Assembly (NCBI GenBank): GCA_902801885.1 | Contig: CADCJX010000003.1 | Location: 57,205-121,204 of the forward strand | Origin: an uncultured Bacteroidia bacterium | GTDB lineage: Bacteria > Bacteroidota > Bacteroidia > Bacteroidales > UBA932 | DNA: 64,000 bases | Direction of reading: 5' to 3' | Shown: positions 26,321-36,182 of the stretch, piece by piece | How positions within the stretch are numbered: the first letter of the stretch is position 1 | How the letters are laid out: every line of letters starts with the position of its first letter | Made by a program: the position numbers and the translations under genes | The notes under the pieces: generated by a model | The model's database searches: none | What the model saw: the letters and a program-made list of their open reading frames with translations, nothing else | Told to the model about the DNA's origin: nothing

Positions 26321-27533
26321 TGATTTCCCTGATGAAAGGGGTCTGGTGACAATACGGAATGAAAGCAAGTGACGGGACCGGCCTGGTGATTATCAGGCTG
26401 GCCCTTTTGCCTTTAGTGATGGAACCCATGGTGTCCGATACTCCCATGGCGTAGGCTGAGTTTAGAGTGCATGCGTTGAATGCCTGTTCAGGTGTGAGAC
26501 GCATCTTGATGCATCCAAGGGCCATTACGAAGCGCATGTCTCCTGAAGGAGATGAACCAGGGTTGTAGTCCGATGCCAGGGCGACTCCAAGACCTGCGGA
26601 GATATAGTCCCTTGCCCTGCCGTATGGCATCCCGAGGAAGAAGGAGGAACCGGGCAGCATGGTAGGCATGGTTCTCTTCCCTTTTAGGACTTCGATCTCA
26701 GCGTCAGTGGTCCTTTCGAGGTGATCCACAGACAGGGCGTTTAATGAGGCCCCTACCTGGACACCTCCTGAGCATGCCAGTTCATTGGCATGGATTTTCG
26801 GCTCCAAACCATGTTCCAGTCCGGATTCGAGAATCCTGGCTGTTTCCTCCGTGGTAAAGAATCCTTCATCGCAGAATACGTCCACATATTCAGCCAGGCC
26901 CTCCTCGGCGACTGCAGGGATCATCTCCTTGCAGACGAGGTTGACATATTCCTTCTGCCTTCCGGAAAAAGCCCGGCCCACGGCGTGGGCACCGAGGAAG
27001 GTCGCTTTGATTAGGGCAGGGGAACTGCCTTTGATCCGGCGTATGACCCTAAGCATCTTGAGCTCATCCTCTGTGGTGAGGCCGTAGCCGCTTTTTATTT
27101 CGATGGCACCCGTACCCTTGGAAACCATCTCGTCCACTCGTTCCATGGTCTGCCGATACAGATCCTCCTCGGATGTACGGTGCAGAAGGTCTGCAGAGTT
27201 GAGGATACCTCCTCCGCGGGCTGCAATCTCCTCGTAGCTGAGCCCGTTTATCTTGTCGATAAACTCCTGGTCTCGTGATCCGGCATAGCAGATATGGGTG
27301 TGGGAGTCGCAGAATGCCGGCATGACCATTCCTCCTCCTGCATCGATGACTTCATCTCCGTCTGCAGGGGCCGGGCATTCTGACTTAGGACCGAAGTCCT
27401 TGATAAGGCCGTCCTCGATGGAGAGGAAGGCGTCTTTAATGGAGATGACCTCATCCATTTCAGCACCCTGCTTGCGCAGGACTCCTACAGGGACTATCCC
27501 AACCAGTTCTCCTATGCCACGGATCAGTTTCAT
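26313..27533 (-). CDS. hutI: Imidazolonepropionase
   Basis: 406 residues of the amidohydrolase superfamily: metal motif DSHTHICYAGSR, then KSGYGLTTEDELKML, HANELACSGG and ASDYNPGSSP, all characteristic of HutI. It opens the imidazolone ring to N-formimino-glutamate, the third step of histidine breakdown. It is the last gene of the hut run and overlaps hutH by 4 nt. Confidence 0.97.
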   Translation of the reverse strand: MKLIRGIGELVGIVPVGVLRKQGAEMDEVISIKDAFLSIEDGLIKDFGPKSECPAPADGDEVIDAGGGMVMPAFCDSHTHICYAGSRDQEFIDKINGLSYEEIAARGGGILNSADLLHRTSEEDLYRQTMERVDEMVSKGTGAIEIKSGYGLTTEDELKMLRVIRRIKGSSPALIKATFLGAHAVGRAFSGRQKEYVNLVCKEMIPAVAEEGLAEYVDVFCDEGFFTTEETARILESGLEHGLEPKIHANELACSGGVQVGASLNALSVDHLERTTDAEIEVLKGKRTMPTMLPGSSFFLGMPYGRARDYISAGLGVALASDYNPGSSPSGDMRFVMALGCIKMRLTPEQAFNACTLNSAYAMGVSDTMGSITKGKRASLIITRPVPSLAFIPYCHQTPFIREIII

Positions 27534-29011
27534 CTTATGAATTCAATTGACTTCTCGATGAGAGGATGCATGTAAGTGTCGTTGTCAATGAAGGGGACAA
27601 CCTCGCGGAAATCGCTGAATATCTTTTCAATTGCTTCGGATGACCTTTCGCCGGATTCCTTGTGCCGGAACTCCAGGGCCTGGGCAGCGTTGAAGAGCTC
27701 GATTGCTAGTACTTCTTCGCAATTGACAACGACCCTGACGAGTTTCGTGGCTGCATTGGAACCCATGCTCACATGGTCTTCCTGGCCCTGCGAGGAAGGT
27801 ATGGAATCGACGGATGCAGGCCAGCAGAGGCCCTTGTTCTGGCTGACTATGGATGCTGCCGTGTACTGCGGAATCATGAAACCGCTGTTGAGGCCGGGAT
27901 TGGCTACCAGGAACTTTGGCAGGCCTCTCTGGCCGGAGATAAGGCGGAAAATCCTTCTTTCGGAAATGTTGGCAAGTTCTGACATTGCTATCGCCAGGGT
28001 GTCCATCGGTATTGCTATGGGCTCACCATGGAAGTTGCCGGCCGAGATGATCATGTCTTCGTCCGGGAAGACATTCGGATTGTCGGTCGCAGAATTGATC
28101 TCGTTCTCAATCACTGATTCGACATAGCGGATATTGTCCTTGACGGCACCGTGTACCTGTGGGATGCATCTGAATGAATATGGATCCTGGACATGCTCCT
28201 TCGGTCTCACGATCAGTTCACTGCCTTCCAGAAGCCTGATGAACCTTTCTGCCGTGTCGATTTGCCCCCTGTGCGGTCGTAGCTGATGGGTGAGCGGGAG
28301 GAAGGGCTCTATCCTTCCGTCGTAAGCCTCGAGGGACATTGCGGCGATCTTGTCCGCCCATTCGGAGAGCCTGTGACACTGGATAAGGGACCAGATAGCA
28401 TGGGCGCTCATGAACTGGGTACCGTTCAGAAGGGCAAGGCCTTCCTTGGATTGGAGAGTGATGGGTTCCCATCCCATCTCGTTCCAGACTTCCTTGCTGG
28501 GACGGACCTTCCCCTTGTAAAGGACTTCTCCCAAACCAATCAGCGGAAGGCTGAGGTGGGCGAGGGGGGCCAGGTCGCCTGAGGCACCGAGCGATCCCTG
28601 CTGGTAGACCACAGGAAGGATGTCATTGTTGAACATGTCCAGAAGCCTCTGGACGGTGATAAGCTGGGCTCCGGAATGTCCGTAGGAGAGTGACTGGGCC
28701 TTCAGCAGCAGCATAAGCCTGACTATCTCAGGCCTTACGGTTTCTCCTGCGCCGCAGGCATGGCTGACAACCAGGTTGTACTGGAGCTGTGAGAGCTGGT
28801 CTGTCGGTATGGTGACATTATAGAGTGATCCGAACCCGGTCGTAATGCCGTAGACAGGTTTGGAAATGTCTTCCATCTTGCTGTCCAGATAGGTCCGGCA
28901 TTTGACTATGGCAGCCTTGGCCTCTTCTCCGAGTACCAGGGATTCGTGTCCAGAGAGTATTTCCTTGAGCCTTTCAAGGCTGAGATGGTTTTTCGAGATG
29001 ATGTGTGTCAT
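27530..29011 (-). CDS. hutH: Histidine ammonia-lyase
   Basis: 493 residues. The self-cyclising MIO triad is Ala143-Ser144-Gly145 in GSLGASGDLAPLAH, at the same position as in characterised enzymes. Substrate-site blocks YGITTGFGSL, NGTQFMSAHA and GNFHGEPIA are intact. It removes ammonia from histidine to give urocanate in the cytosol. The gene abuts hutU with no spacer. Confidence 0.97.
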   Translation of the reverse strand: MTHIISKNHLSLERLKEILSGHESLVLGEEAKAAIVKCRTYLDSKMEDISKPVYGITTGFGSLYNVTIPTDQLSQLQYNLVVSHACGAGETVRPEIVRLMLLLKAQSLSYGHSGAQLITVQRLLDMFNNDILPVVYQQGSLGASGDLAPLAHLSLPLIGLGEVLYKGKVRPSKEVWNEMGWEPITLQSKEGLALLNGTQFMSAHAIWSLIQCHRLSEWADKIAAMSLEAYDGRIEPFLPLTHQLRPHRGQIDTAERFIRLLEGSELIVRPKEHVQDPYSFRCIPQVHGAVKDNIRYVESVIENEINSATDNPNVFPDEDMIISAGNFHGEPIAIPMDTLAIAMSELANISERRIFRLISGQRGLPKFLVANPGLNSGFMIPQYTAASIVSQNKGLCWPASVDSIPSSQGQEDHVSMGSNAATKLVRVVVNCEEVLAIELFNAAQALEFRHKESGERSSEAIEKIFSDFREVVPFIDNDTYMHPLIEKSIEFIR

Positions 29012-31039
29012 TTATCCTTCAATTGCTTTTCTCACTAACATGTCATCTGTCAAGTTCGGAATAGTAACCTTCAGGCCCGGGGTTCGGCCCATTTCGCGCA
29101 TTATTGCATGCCTGGCCCCTTCGTTGCGGGCCCATGAACGGCGCGCTATACCGTTGTTCACATCCCAGAAGAGCATCTGCCGGATGTGCCTGTCGGAATC
29201 CTCGGAACCGTCGATGACCATTCCGAAGCCTCCGTTGATCACTTCGCCCCAACCTACACCTCCTCCATTGTGGATCGAGACCCATGTAGCTCCGCGGAAA
29301 GCGTCGCCAATGACATTCTGGATCGCCATGTCGGCTGTGAACTGGGAGCCGTCATAGATGTTGGAGGTCTCGCGGAACGGGGAGTCGGTGCCGGACACGT
29401 CGTGGTGGTCGCGCCCAAGGACGATCGGGGCAGTGATTTCGCCTTTCCGGATGGCCTCGTTGAAGGCAAGGGCGATCTTAGTCCTGCCTTCGCAGTCTGC
29501 ATAGAGGATCCTGGCCTGCGATCCGACGACAAGCTTGTTGCGTCCGGCTTCTTCAATCCAATGGATATTGTCCTGCAACTGGCCGCGGATCTCTTCCGGC
29601 GCTGAGAGCGCTTCCTCAGATAGTACCTTCACTGCCAGGGCGTCCGACTTGGCGAGGTCTTCAGGCTTTTCGCTCATGCAAACCCAGCGGAAGGGCCCGA
29701 AGCCGTAATCGAAATACAGGGGCCCCATGATGTCCTGGACATAAGAAGGATAACGGAAACTACCGTCCGGCTTCAGTACGTCGGCACCGGCACGTGAGGA
29801 CTCAAGAAGGAAAGCATTGCCATAGTCGAAGAAATACATTCCTTCGGCCGTGAGACGGTTGATTGCTGCCACTTGCCTTCGCAGCGAGGCCTGTACGGCT
29901 TCCTTGAACCTTGCAGGTTCCCCGGCCATCATCTTCTTGGACTCTTCCAGGCTCAGTCCTACTGGATAGTAACCTCCTGCCCAAGGGTTGTGCAATGATG
30001 TCTGGTCTGATCCGAGATCCACCTTTATGCCTTCATCAGCCAGCCTTTCCCACAGGTCCACTATGTTGCCTACATAGGCGAGTGATACCGTCTCTTTTCC
30101 ATCCACTGCCTTCCTTATCCTTGGGATCATTTCGTCGAGATCCTCATGGAGTTCGTCCACCCATCCCTGTTCGAAGCGCTTACGGGCTGCAAGCGGATTG
30201 ATTTCGGCGGTCACGCTCACGACTCCGGCAATGTTGCCGGCCTTTGGCTGTGCTCCTGACATCCCACCAAGGCCTGCAGTCACGAAGAGCATGCCCTTCA
30301 TATTATCCCTGGTTCCAGGGATATTCCTTGCCTTGAGCTGCTTGCGGGCAGCATTCATGACAGTGATGGTGGTGCCGTGTACGATTCCCTGGGGACCGAT
30401 GTACATGTAGGAACCCGCGGTCATCTGTCCGTACTGGGAGACACCCATGGCGTTGAACCTCTCCCAGTCATCCTGCTTGGAATAGTTGGGAATGACCATT
30501 CCGTTGGTCACTACGACCCTGGGAGCATCTTTGTGGCTGGGGAAGAGCCCCATCGGGTGACCCGAGTACATGGCCAGGGTCTGCTCGTCCGTCATCGTAG
30601 CAAGGTACTGCATCACCAGCCTGTACTGCGCCCAGTTCTGGAATATCGCTCCGTTGCCACCGTAGATGATGAGTTCATGCGGGTGCTGGGCGACACGTGG
30701 GTCAAGATTGTTCTGGATCATAGCCATGATAGCCGCAGCCTGACGCGACTTGGCTGGATATTCATCTATCTGCCTTGCGTACATCTCGTATGATGGACGG
30801 AACCGGTACATATAGATGCGTCCGTAGTCCTTCAGCTCGCGGGCGAACTCCGGTGCCAGCTCGGCGTGGAACTTCTCGGGGAAATACCGCAGAGCGTTTT
30901 TCAAGGCCAGTACCTTCTGCTCTTCAGTCAGGATGTCCTTGCGTTTCGGAGCATGGTTGATTGCCTTGTCGTATGGCTTTGGCTCAGGCAGCCTGTCCTG
31001 GGGGATGCCGGCCAGTATCTCTTCCTGAAATTTATCCAT
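29012..31039 (-). CDS. hutU: Urocanate hydratase (long form)
   Basis: 675 residues, against about 550 in most bacterial urocanases; this is the length of the form found in Bacteroidota and animals. The NAD-binding motif reads GLGGMSGAQPKAGN, with a second conserved block DQTSLHNPWAGGYYPVG near residue 345. The C-terminal part keeps the NGGGVGWGEVINGGFG segment. It hydrates urocanate to imidazolonepropionate. It overlaps the ftcD stop by 8 nt. Confidence 0.97.
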   Translation of the reverse strand: MDKFQEEILAGIPQDRLPEPKPYDKAINHAPKRKDILTEEQKVLALKNALRYFPEKFHAELAPEFARELKDYGRIYMYRFRPSYEMYARQIDEYPAKSRQAAAIMAMIQNNLDPRVAQHPHELIIYGGNGAIFQNWAQYRLVMQYLATMTDEQTLAMYSGHPMGLFPSHKDAPRVVVTNGMVIPNYSKQDDWERFNAMGVSQYGQMTAGSYMYIGPQGIVHGTTITVMNAARKQLKARNIPGTRDNMKGMLFVTAGLGGMSGAQPKAGNIAGVVSVTAEINPLAARKRFEQGWVDELHEDLDEMIPRIRKAVDGKETVSLAYVGNIVDLWERLADEGIKVDLGSDQTSLHNPWAGGYYPVGLSLEESKKMMAGEPARFKEAVQASLRRQVAAINRLTAEGMYFFDYGNAFLLESSRAGADVLKPDGSFRYPSYVQDIMGPLYFDYGFGPFRWVCMSEKPEDLAKSDALAVKVLSEEALSAPEEIRGQLQDNIHWIEEAGRNKLVVGSQARILYADCEGRTKIALAFNEAIRKGEITAPIVLGRDHHDVSGTDSPFRETSNIYDGSQFTADMAIQNVIGDAFRGATWVSIHNGGGVGWGEVINGGFGMVIDGSEDSDRHIRQMLFWDVNNGIARRSWARNEGARHAIMREMGRTPGLKVTIPNLTDDMLVRKAIEG

Positions 31040-32741
31040 TGATCTTGCTGTTTACGATGTCCAGGATCTCTTTCTCTTCTTCGACAGCCTTGGCAGCGAT
31101 CCCTTCAGCTTCAGCGATCAGGGTAGCGGCCTTCTCCTTGTCCTTCAGCCCTACGGCGTTGATTTTCACGTTGAGGCAGGCGCCGAGGACGGCGCTTCTC
31201 GCAGCGAGTGCACCCACTCCGGCGTCGGAGACTGAGTTCGGATTGCCTTCGGTGGCCATCGCCCTGGCGACTTCAAAGACCTTGAAGGAGGCCTTCATAG
31301 TCCTTAGGGGAACCTGGGATGCGTAGAGAGTGGCTTCTTCAATAGCCTCTGCCCTTGCTGCCTTTTCCTCGTCAGTGCCCTTCGGGAGCCCGAAAGCTGC
31401 CATGATCCTGTCGAAGGCAGCAGTGTCTTCATCCACAAGGCCGACGAGTTCCTTCATGATGCCCTGTCCCTTCTCTGCCCATTCGGAAAACTCCTTCCAA
31501 CGGTCGTCCCAGCCCCTTTTGTGGGCAGAAAGGTTGGCGACCATCGTGCCGAGAGCGGCACCGAGGGCACCCATGTAGGCGGAAATCGACCCGCCACCTG
31601 GAGCAGGGGATTCAGAGGCCGTTTCGTCGGCGAAGCCCTTGAGGGTCATGCGGACAAGCCTTTCCTTCAATGCCTGCTGCCGGGGGTCTTCCATAAGGTA
31701 CTCGATTACTTTCTCATGAGGGTTGAATGGACGAAGGTCGTCCAGGCTCATTGATTTGACGGCTATCTTCATGATCTCGTCGTCGGAGATTCCGAGGGAC
31801 CTCTGCTGTTTTTCCAGGTAGAATTTTCCGGCATCCATCAGGACCTTCTTGGGGACGAGGCCTACTATCTCGGCTCCGGTGACCCTGAGGCCGCGGGCTG
31901 CCGCTGCACGTGAGACCTCTTCATAAGCTACGTGGAGAGGAGTGGCGTTTATGTCGGTTATGTTCATCGAGACCTGCGCGATCCCATATTCATCGATGTA
32001 CCAGCCGATGGCCTTGCAGCCCTTGAGGGTTCCGGGCTGCCAGATGTCATTCCCGTCAGCGTCCTTAAGGACCTTCCCGGTGAGGCTTCCGCCCTCACGC
32101 ATCTTGCGCCCTTTCTCCCGTACGTCGAATGCGATTGCCATGGCGCGGCGGGTCGAGGTGGTGTTGAGGTTGTAATTGACTGCAACGAGGAAGTTCCTTG
32201 CACCGACGTTGATTGCTCCGCAGCGGGCTACGGTGTCATTGTATTTTTCAGGACTGAAATCCGGCCTGCGTGCCGGATCTGCGATTTTTTCTGGCAATGC
32301 CTCATATTCACCGGCCCTGCAGACAGCAAGGTTCTTCCTTTCCGGCTTGAAGGCAGCAGCCTCATAACAGTAGCAGGGGACCCCGAGTTCGTCGTAGATC
32401 CTTTTCGCAAGACCTCGTGCGAGTTCGGCACATTCTTCAAGTGTGATTCCAGCCACCGGGACAAGTGGGAGAACGTCGCAGGCACCTGAGCGGGGATGTG
32501 CTCCGTGGTGCTTCCTCATGTCAATCACCTCGCCGGAACATTTCACGCCCTGGAAAGCAGCCTCAAGGACAGCTTCGGGGCTTCCTACGAAGGTGACGAC
32601 CGTCCTGTTGGTCGCCTCTCCCGGATCGACGTCCAGTACCTTTATCCCTTCAACCGCTGCAATCGATTTTACGATCTGGTCGATTACACTTTTGTCTCTA
32701 CCCTCGCTGAAATTGGGTACGCATTCGATTATTTGTTTCAT
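31032..32741 (-). CDS. ftcD: Bifunctional glutamate formimidoyltransferase / formimidoyl-THF cyclodeaminase
   Basis: 569 residues with two domains in the animal FTCD order. The formiminotransferase part (about 1-330) opens with IIECVPNFSEGRD and contains HHGAHPRSGACDVLPLVP. The cyclodeaminase part (about 365-569) carries ESPAPGGGSISAYMGALGAALGTM. It moves the formimino group to tetrahydrofolate, releasing glutamate, and then makes methenyl-THF and ammonia. With hutU, hutH and hutI this completes histidine to glutamate. The 59 nt before it contain TATATTTA on the minus strand, one base from a -7 box. Confidence 0.97.
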   Translation of the reverse strand: MKQIIECVPNFSEGRDKSVIDQIVKSIAAVEGIKVLDVDPGEATNRTVVTFVGSPEAVLEAAFQGVKCSGEVIDMRKHHGAHPRSGACDVLPLVPVAGITLEECAELARGLAKRIYDELGVPCYCYEAAAFKPERKNLAVCRAGEYEALPEKIADPARRPDFSPEKYNDTVARCGAINVGARNFLVAVNYNLNTTSTRRAMAIAFDVREKGRKMREGGSLTGKVLKDADGNDIWQPGTLKGCKAIGWYIDEYGIAQVSMNITDINATPLHVAYEEVSRAAAARGLRVTGAEIVGLVPKKVLMDAGKFYLEKQQRSLGISDDEIMKIAVKSMSLDDLRPFNPHEKVIEYLMEDPRQQALKERLVRMTLKGFADETASESPAPGGGSISAYMGALGAALGTMVANLSAHKRGWDDRWKEFSEWAEKGQGIMKELVGLVDEDTAAFDRIMAAFGLPKGTDEEKAARAEAIEEATLYASQVPLRTMKASFKVFEVARAMATEGNPNSVSDAGVGALAARSAVLGACLNVKINAVGLKDKEKAATLIAEAEGIAAKAVEEEKEILDIVNSKING

Positions 32742-32800
32742 TTCAGAAGTATTATTCTTACGTGGGCTATAAATATAGCAATATTATTCCATATTTTATA

Positions 32801-33949
32801 TCAAATCGTAATTGAAATCAGCAGTATTGCCAGATGGGCGGTTATTGCTGCAACCAGGCCTCCGATCGTGTGTGAAAGGATGGCCTTTCCGGTCAGTTCG
32901 CGGTACCCCAGGGAGTCCAGCATGGCGGTGTGTGTGCTCAGGAATCCGCTCCAGCACATTCCGATGGCTGTGAACACCGCTATGGCGTTCCCATCCAGCC
33001 AGCCCTGCGCCGCGAAATTTGGGATCAGGCTCAAGGCAGCTCCTACGGCACCCAGCGCAGTGATAGGGAATGCTATCTGATGGGGGTCGTTGAATCCGAA
33101 CAGTCCCTTGAACAGCCAGTCGACCTTGTTCGCAAGCCATGGGAGAAGCTCGGTGCCCTGGTAGGCAGCCCCGGTGTAGGCTCCGGTGGCATCAGGCCCG
33201 AAGGTGAGGACCATGACCAGGGTCGAGATGATCAAGACGCCCGGAATGATGGCCAACCCGACCTCGACTCCGTTCTTGCCGCCGTCCAAAAGGGCGTTGA
33301 GTGTGCGCAGGAAAGCTCCTTTTTCCTCGACATGTTCAGGCTCCGAATTCAGTGCTTCCAGCTCATCATCGCTCACAACTTCCTCATCCTTGTAGGAGGG
33401 ATAAGCCTTGATGACGAAATGCTGCATCAGCCTGGTGGTCACTATGCAGCCGACGAAGGCTCCGAAGAGTCCTATCAAAGGTTCCAGGAAATAGCCTTGG
33501 CTGATCATGAATATGATTACGATCAGACCCATTCCGAAAGCAGTCCCGAAATTGGTGAGGGAGATGTACTGGTATTTCTTGAAATAACTTGCAAAGCGCT
33601 TGTCCTTTGACAATGTGATGATCGCAGGATTATCCGACAGGAAGGTCATCACAGCTCCCAGGGATGCAACTCCGGGGAGGTTGAAAAGGGGCTTCATCAT
33701 CGGCCTCAGCACCTTTTCAATGAGGTCTACGACCCCAAATTCGACGAAAAGTTTTCCGAGTGCTCCGGTTATCACGCATATTCCCATGAGATAGAAAACC
33801 GTGTTGAGCAGAAGGTCGTGTGCAGTGTGCATGATGGTGTTGAGCATGTTGGCTGCACCCATTTTGATGCCCATGTATGTGAATAACCCTATGACTATCG
33901 CAAGGCATGTCCATGCCGAAGCGTAGCCGGTTTTTTTCTTAGGTTTCAT
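32801..33949 (-). CDS. Nucleoside-recognition (Gate) domain permease
   Basis: The start is set at ATG 33949, whose ATGA overlaps the upstream stop; the longer frame from 34015 would run into the transglutaminase-like gene. That gives 382 residues. About ten membrane helices with two Gate-domain repeats are seen: VFYLMGICVITGALGKLF with MTFLSDNPAIITLSKDKR, and VGLAIIPGVLIISTLVMVL. The Gate family is poorly defined; some members move nucleosides or ions. Position directly ahead of the hut genes and after peptide-related genes suggests an amino acid, dipeptide or counter-ion as substrate, which is inference. Confidence 0.8.
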   Translation of the reverse strand: MKPKKKTGYASAWTCLAIVIGLFTYMGIKMGAANMLNTIMHTAHDLLLNTVFYLMGICVITGALGKLFVEFGVVDLIEKVLRPMMKPLFNLPGVASLGAVMTFLSDNPAIITLSKDKRFASYFKKYQYISLTNFGTAFGMGLIVIIFMISQGYFLEPLIGLFGAFVGCIVTTRLMQHFVIKAYPSYKDEEVVSDDELEALNSEPEHVEEKGAFLRTLNALLDGGKNGVEVGLAIIPGVLIISTLVMVLTFGPDATGAYTGAAYQGTELLPWLANKVDWLFKGLFGFNDPHQIAFPITALGAVGAALSLIPNFAAQGWLDGNAIAVFTAIGMCWSGFLSTHTAMLDSLGYRELTGKAILSHTIGGLVAAITAHLAILLISITI

Positions 33950-34971
33950 TGCTCCAGGTATTCGATTTGGATTTCGCTGTTCCATTGGTTGAAGTATAGG
34001 TTGCCACCGTCCCATTCGACCTCTCCACGCAGGAAGTCGACATTGTCGCTCCGTGGATATTTCTTAGCGGGATACAGTTCTCCGCTGAAGTCATTGTTTA
34101 TCAAAATGACAGACCCGAAGTCCGGGGTGCCATCGCCTGACAGGGAGGCAGGGTGCCATTCTTCTCCATCGGAAGAGACCTCGGCCCATTCCCGGAGGAA
34201 GACTTTCCCCCTGGCAGGCTCCAGTCCGCTCCGCCATCTTACGGGGATTCCTTTGTCCTTGCACATCTTGATGAACAGCAAGGCTTTGCCTCCGTCGTCG
34301 CCGCGTTTCTCGGATTTGACCTTTCCGGGTATGTCCTCGATCGTTGAGTACTCTTTCATGGGTGCCTGGGTTATGCTGTCCCGGATCCAGCGGGCGAGGA
34401 CATCAGATTCTTCGCTGCGCCCAGGATGAAAGAGGGGCTTATATTGATATTCATACACTTCGTGGAAGGTGATGTCCTTGTAACGGCTCGACCTGGTTTC
34501 CATGTATAGACTTCCGTGAGGACTTGAAGTCCCGGACAATATGATCTTGTCTTCCGGGAACGGGACGCCGTTGACCCCGGCCTCGATGAGCTTGGCTCCT
34601 TGCGGGAAGGGGAGCCAGCAGCGCATGTTCTCCCGCAGCCGAAATGTTCCCTTCGGTACCGTGATCTGGTACTGCACCCTGATTTGCCGCGCTTCAGACG
34701 GCAACGCCACTCCATCTGGGCCGTACTCAGCCGCAGCGAAGCGAGGATGGACTCGGCCCGAGGGAGGTGGCGTGCCGGCATTCTCATAGCTGTCGGTCGT
34801 ATGGACTGTCACCAAGGTGTCGGGTCGAACGAGGTCGGCGGCGATTCGCTGGCTGAGGTCACGTTCCCAGGAATATTTCAGCCTCAGATGCCTGGGCAGC
34901 CAGATATTGGCCGCCAGTGCAACAGCCACCATCAGCCATAGGACCTTTTCGCTTCTTTTCATCTTTGCCAT
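33946..34971 (-). CDS. Transglutaminase-like protein lacking the catalytic triad
   Basis: 341 residues with one N-terminal membrane anchor (VLWLMVAVALAANIWLP). A beta-sandwich region precedes a transglutaminase-core-like domain (about 200-300) containing ALLFIKMCKDKGIPVRWRSG. In active relatives the surrounding motifs are GDCG, LHDW and PVD. Here they read GDDG (Asp226 for Cys), LREW (Arg260 for His) and PAS (Ser276 for Asp). All three catalytic positions are changed while the scaffold is kept, so it is probably a binding protein rather than a peptidase. It lies 11 nt after the dipeptide epimerase gene. Confidence 0.8.
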   Translation of the reverse strand: MAKMKRSEKVLWLMVAVALAANIWLPRHLRLKYSWERDLSQRIAADLVRPDTLVTVHTTDSYENAGTPPPSGRVHPRFAAAEYGPDGVALPSEARQIRVQYQITVPKGTFRLRENMRCWLPFPQGAKLIEAGVNGVPFPEDKIILSGTSSPHGSLYMETRSSRYKDITFHEVYEYQYKPLFHPGRSEESDVLARWIRDSITQAPMKEYSTIEDIPGKVKSEKRGDDGGKALLFIKMCKDKGIPVRWRSGLEPARGKVFLREWAEVSSDGEEWHPASLSGDGTPDFGSVILINNDFSGELYPAKKYPRSDNVDFLRGEVEWDGGNLYFNQWNSEIQIEYLEQ

Positions 34972-34982
34972 TGCGCAGGGAT

Positions 34983-36173
34983 TCAGATTTCAAGTTTTCC
35001 AAGTGGTTTCAGACCGATTCCGGGCCTGTCAGGTAATGTGATTCTACCGTTCACGACAGTCATTCCTTCGAAGAGGTCGTTGCTTATCAGGAGATTCCCG
35101 TCAAGGTCGGCGAAGTCCACCACAGGGGAGAGCTGGGCAGCCGCCGATACGCCGCAGGAAGTCTCGGTCATGCAGCCGATCATAACCTTCATCCCTTCAG
35201 TCCGGGCATAGGATACCATTTTCCACGCTTCACGCATTCCTGTGCACTTCATCAGCTTGATGTTGATCCCTGAATATGCACCCTTGATAGAAGGAATGTC
35301 CCTGAGCCTCTGGATGGCTTCGTCAGCGAAAACCGGCAGGGGACTGTTTTCTGTGATCCAGGCATTCTCGTCCAGCATCTCCTTCGGCATAGGCTGCTCG
35401 ACCATCACTACTCCGTGCTCGGCGAGCCAGTGGATCATCTCAAGCGCCTTGTCCTTGTCTTTCCATCCCTGGTTTGCATCCACGGCTATCGGCAGGTTTG
35501 TAATCTCCCTGATGGTCTCGATCATCTCCTTGTCGTTGTCCAGGCCTACCTTGACTTTAAGGATGTTGAATCTGTCTGCACATTCCCTGGTCTTTTCCCT
35601 GACCACGTCCGGTGTGTCTATACCTATAGTGAAAGTAGTGTCGGGAGCCTTGCCGGGATCCAGACCCCAGATCCTATACCATGGCTGTCCCATTAGCTTG
35701 CCCACAAGGTCGTGCAGGGCAATGTCTACGGCGGCCTTTGCTGCTGAATCACCTTCGCTGAGACCGTCCACATAGGTGAGGATGTCATCGATGCGGAAAG
35801 GGTCCCGGAACTGTTCGAGATCCACCTTCCGCAGGAAAGCAGTGACGCTTTCAACCGACTGTCCTAGATAAGGGGGCATGGAAGCCTCCCCATAGCCGGT
35901 GAAACCGTCGTATTCGATCCTGACCTGGACGTCAGGAGTCGTAGTCCTTGAATATGAGGCGACAGTGAAGGTGTGTCTGAGCTGGAGTTCGTATGGCTCG
36001 AAGCTGAGCTTCATCCTTGCCGGACCGTTGGTGTTGACGTGATAGCCCTCGAAGGTGCTCCCGACAGTCCTCTTTTTAGCCTCCGCTATTCCGAAAGATA
36101 CGGCTGATCCCACCGCGGCTCCGGCTATCGCCGAGCCTGCGGTCTTCAGGAATTCCCTGCGTTTGATAGCCAT
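34983..36173 (-). CDS. Tat-exported dipeptide epimerase (L-Ala-D/L-Glu type)
   Basis: 396 residues. The N-terminus is a twin-arginine signal (KRREFLKTAGSAIAG). The enolase-superfamily muconate-lactonizing-type barrel follows: catalytic KVK in ILKVKVGLD, metal ligands in VDANQGW, VEQPMP and FADEAI, and the second catalytic lysine in INIKLMKCTG. This pattern is that of Ala-Glu dipeptide epimerases, which convert L-Ala-D-Glu from peptidoglycan into L-Ala-L-Glu. Other dipeptide specificities exist in the family. Export is unusual compared with the cytosolic E. coli enzyme. Confidence 0.85.
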   Translation of the reverse strand: MAIKRREFLKTAGSAIAGAAVGSAVSFGIAEAKKRTVGSTFEGYHVNTNGPARMKLSFEPYELQLRHTFTVASYSRTTTPDVQVRIEYDGFTGYGEASMPPYLGQSVESVTAFLRKVDLEQFRDPFRIDDILTYVDGLSEGDSAAKAAVDIALHDLVGKLMGQPWYRIWGLDPGKAPDTTFTIGIDTPDVVREKTRECADRFNILKVKVGLDNDKEMIETIREITNLPIAVDANQGWKDKDKALEMIHWLAEHGVVMVEQPMPKEMLDENAWITENSPLPVFADEAIQRLRDIPSIKGAYSGINIKLMKCTGMREAWKMVSYARTEGMKVMIGCMTETSCGVSAAAQLSPVVDFADLDGNLLISNDLFEGMTVVNGRITLPDRPGIGLKPLGKLEI

Positions 36174-36182
36174 AGGATTATT

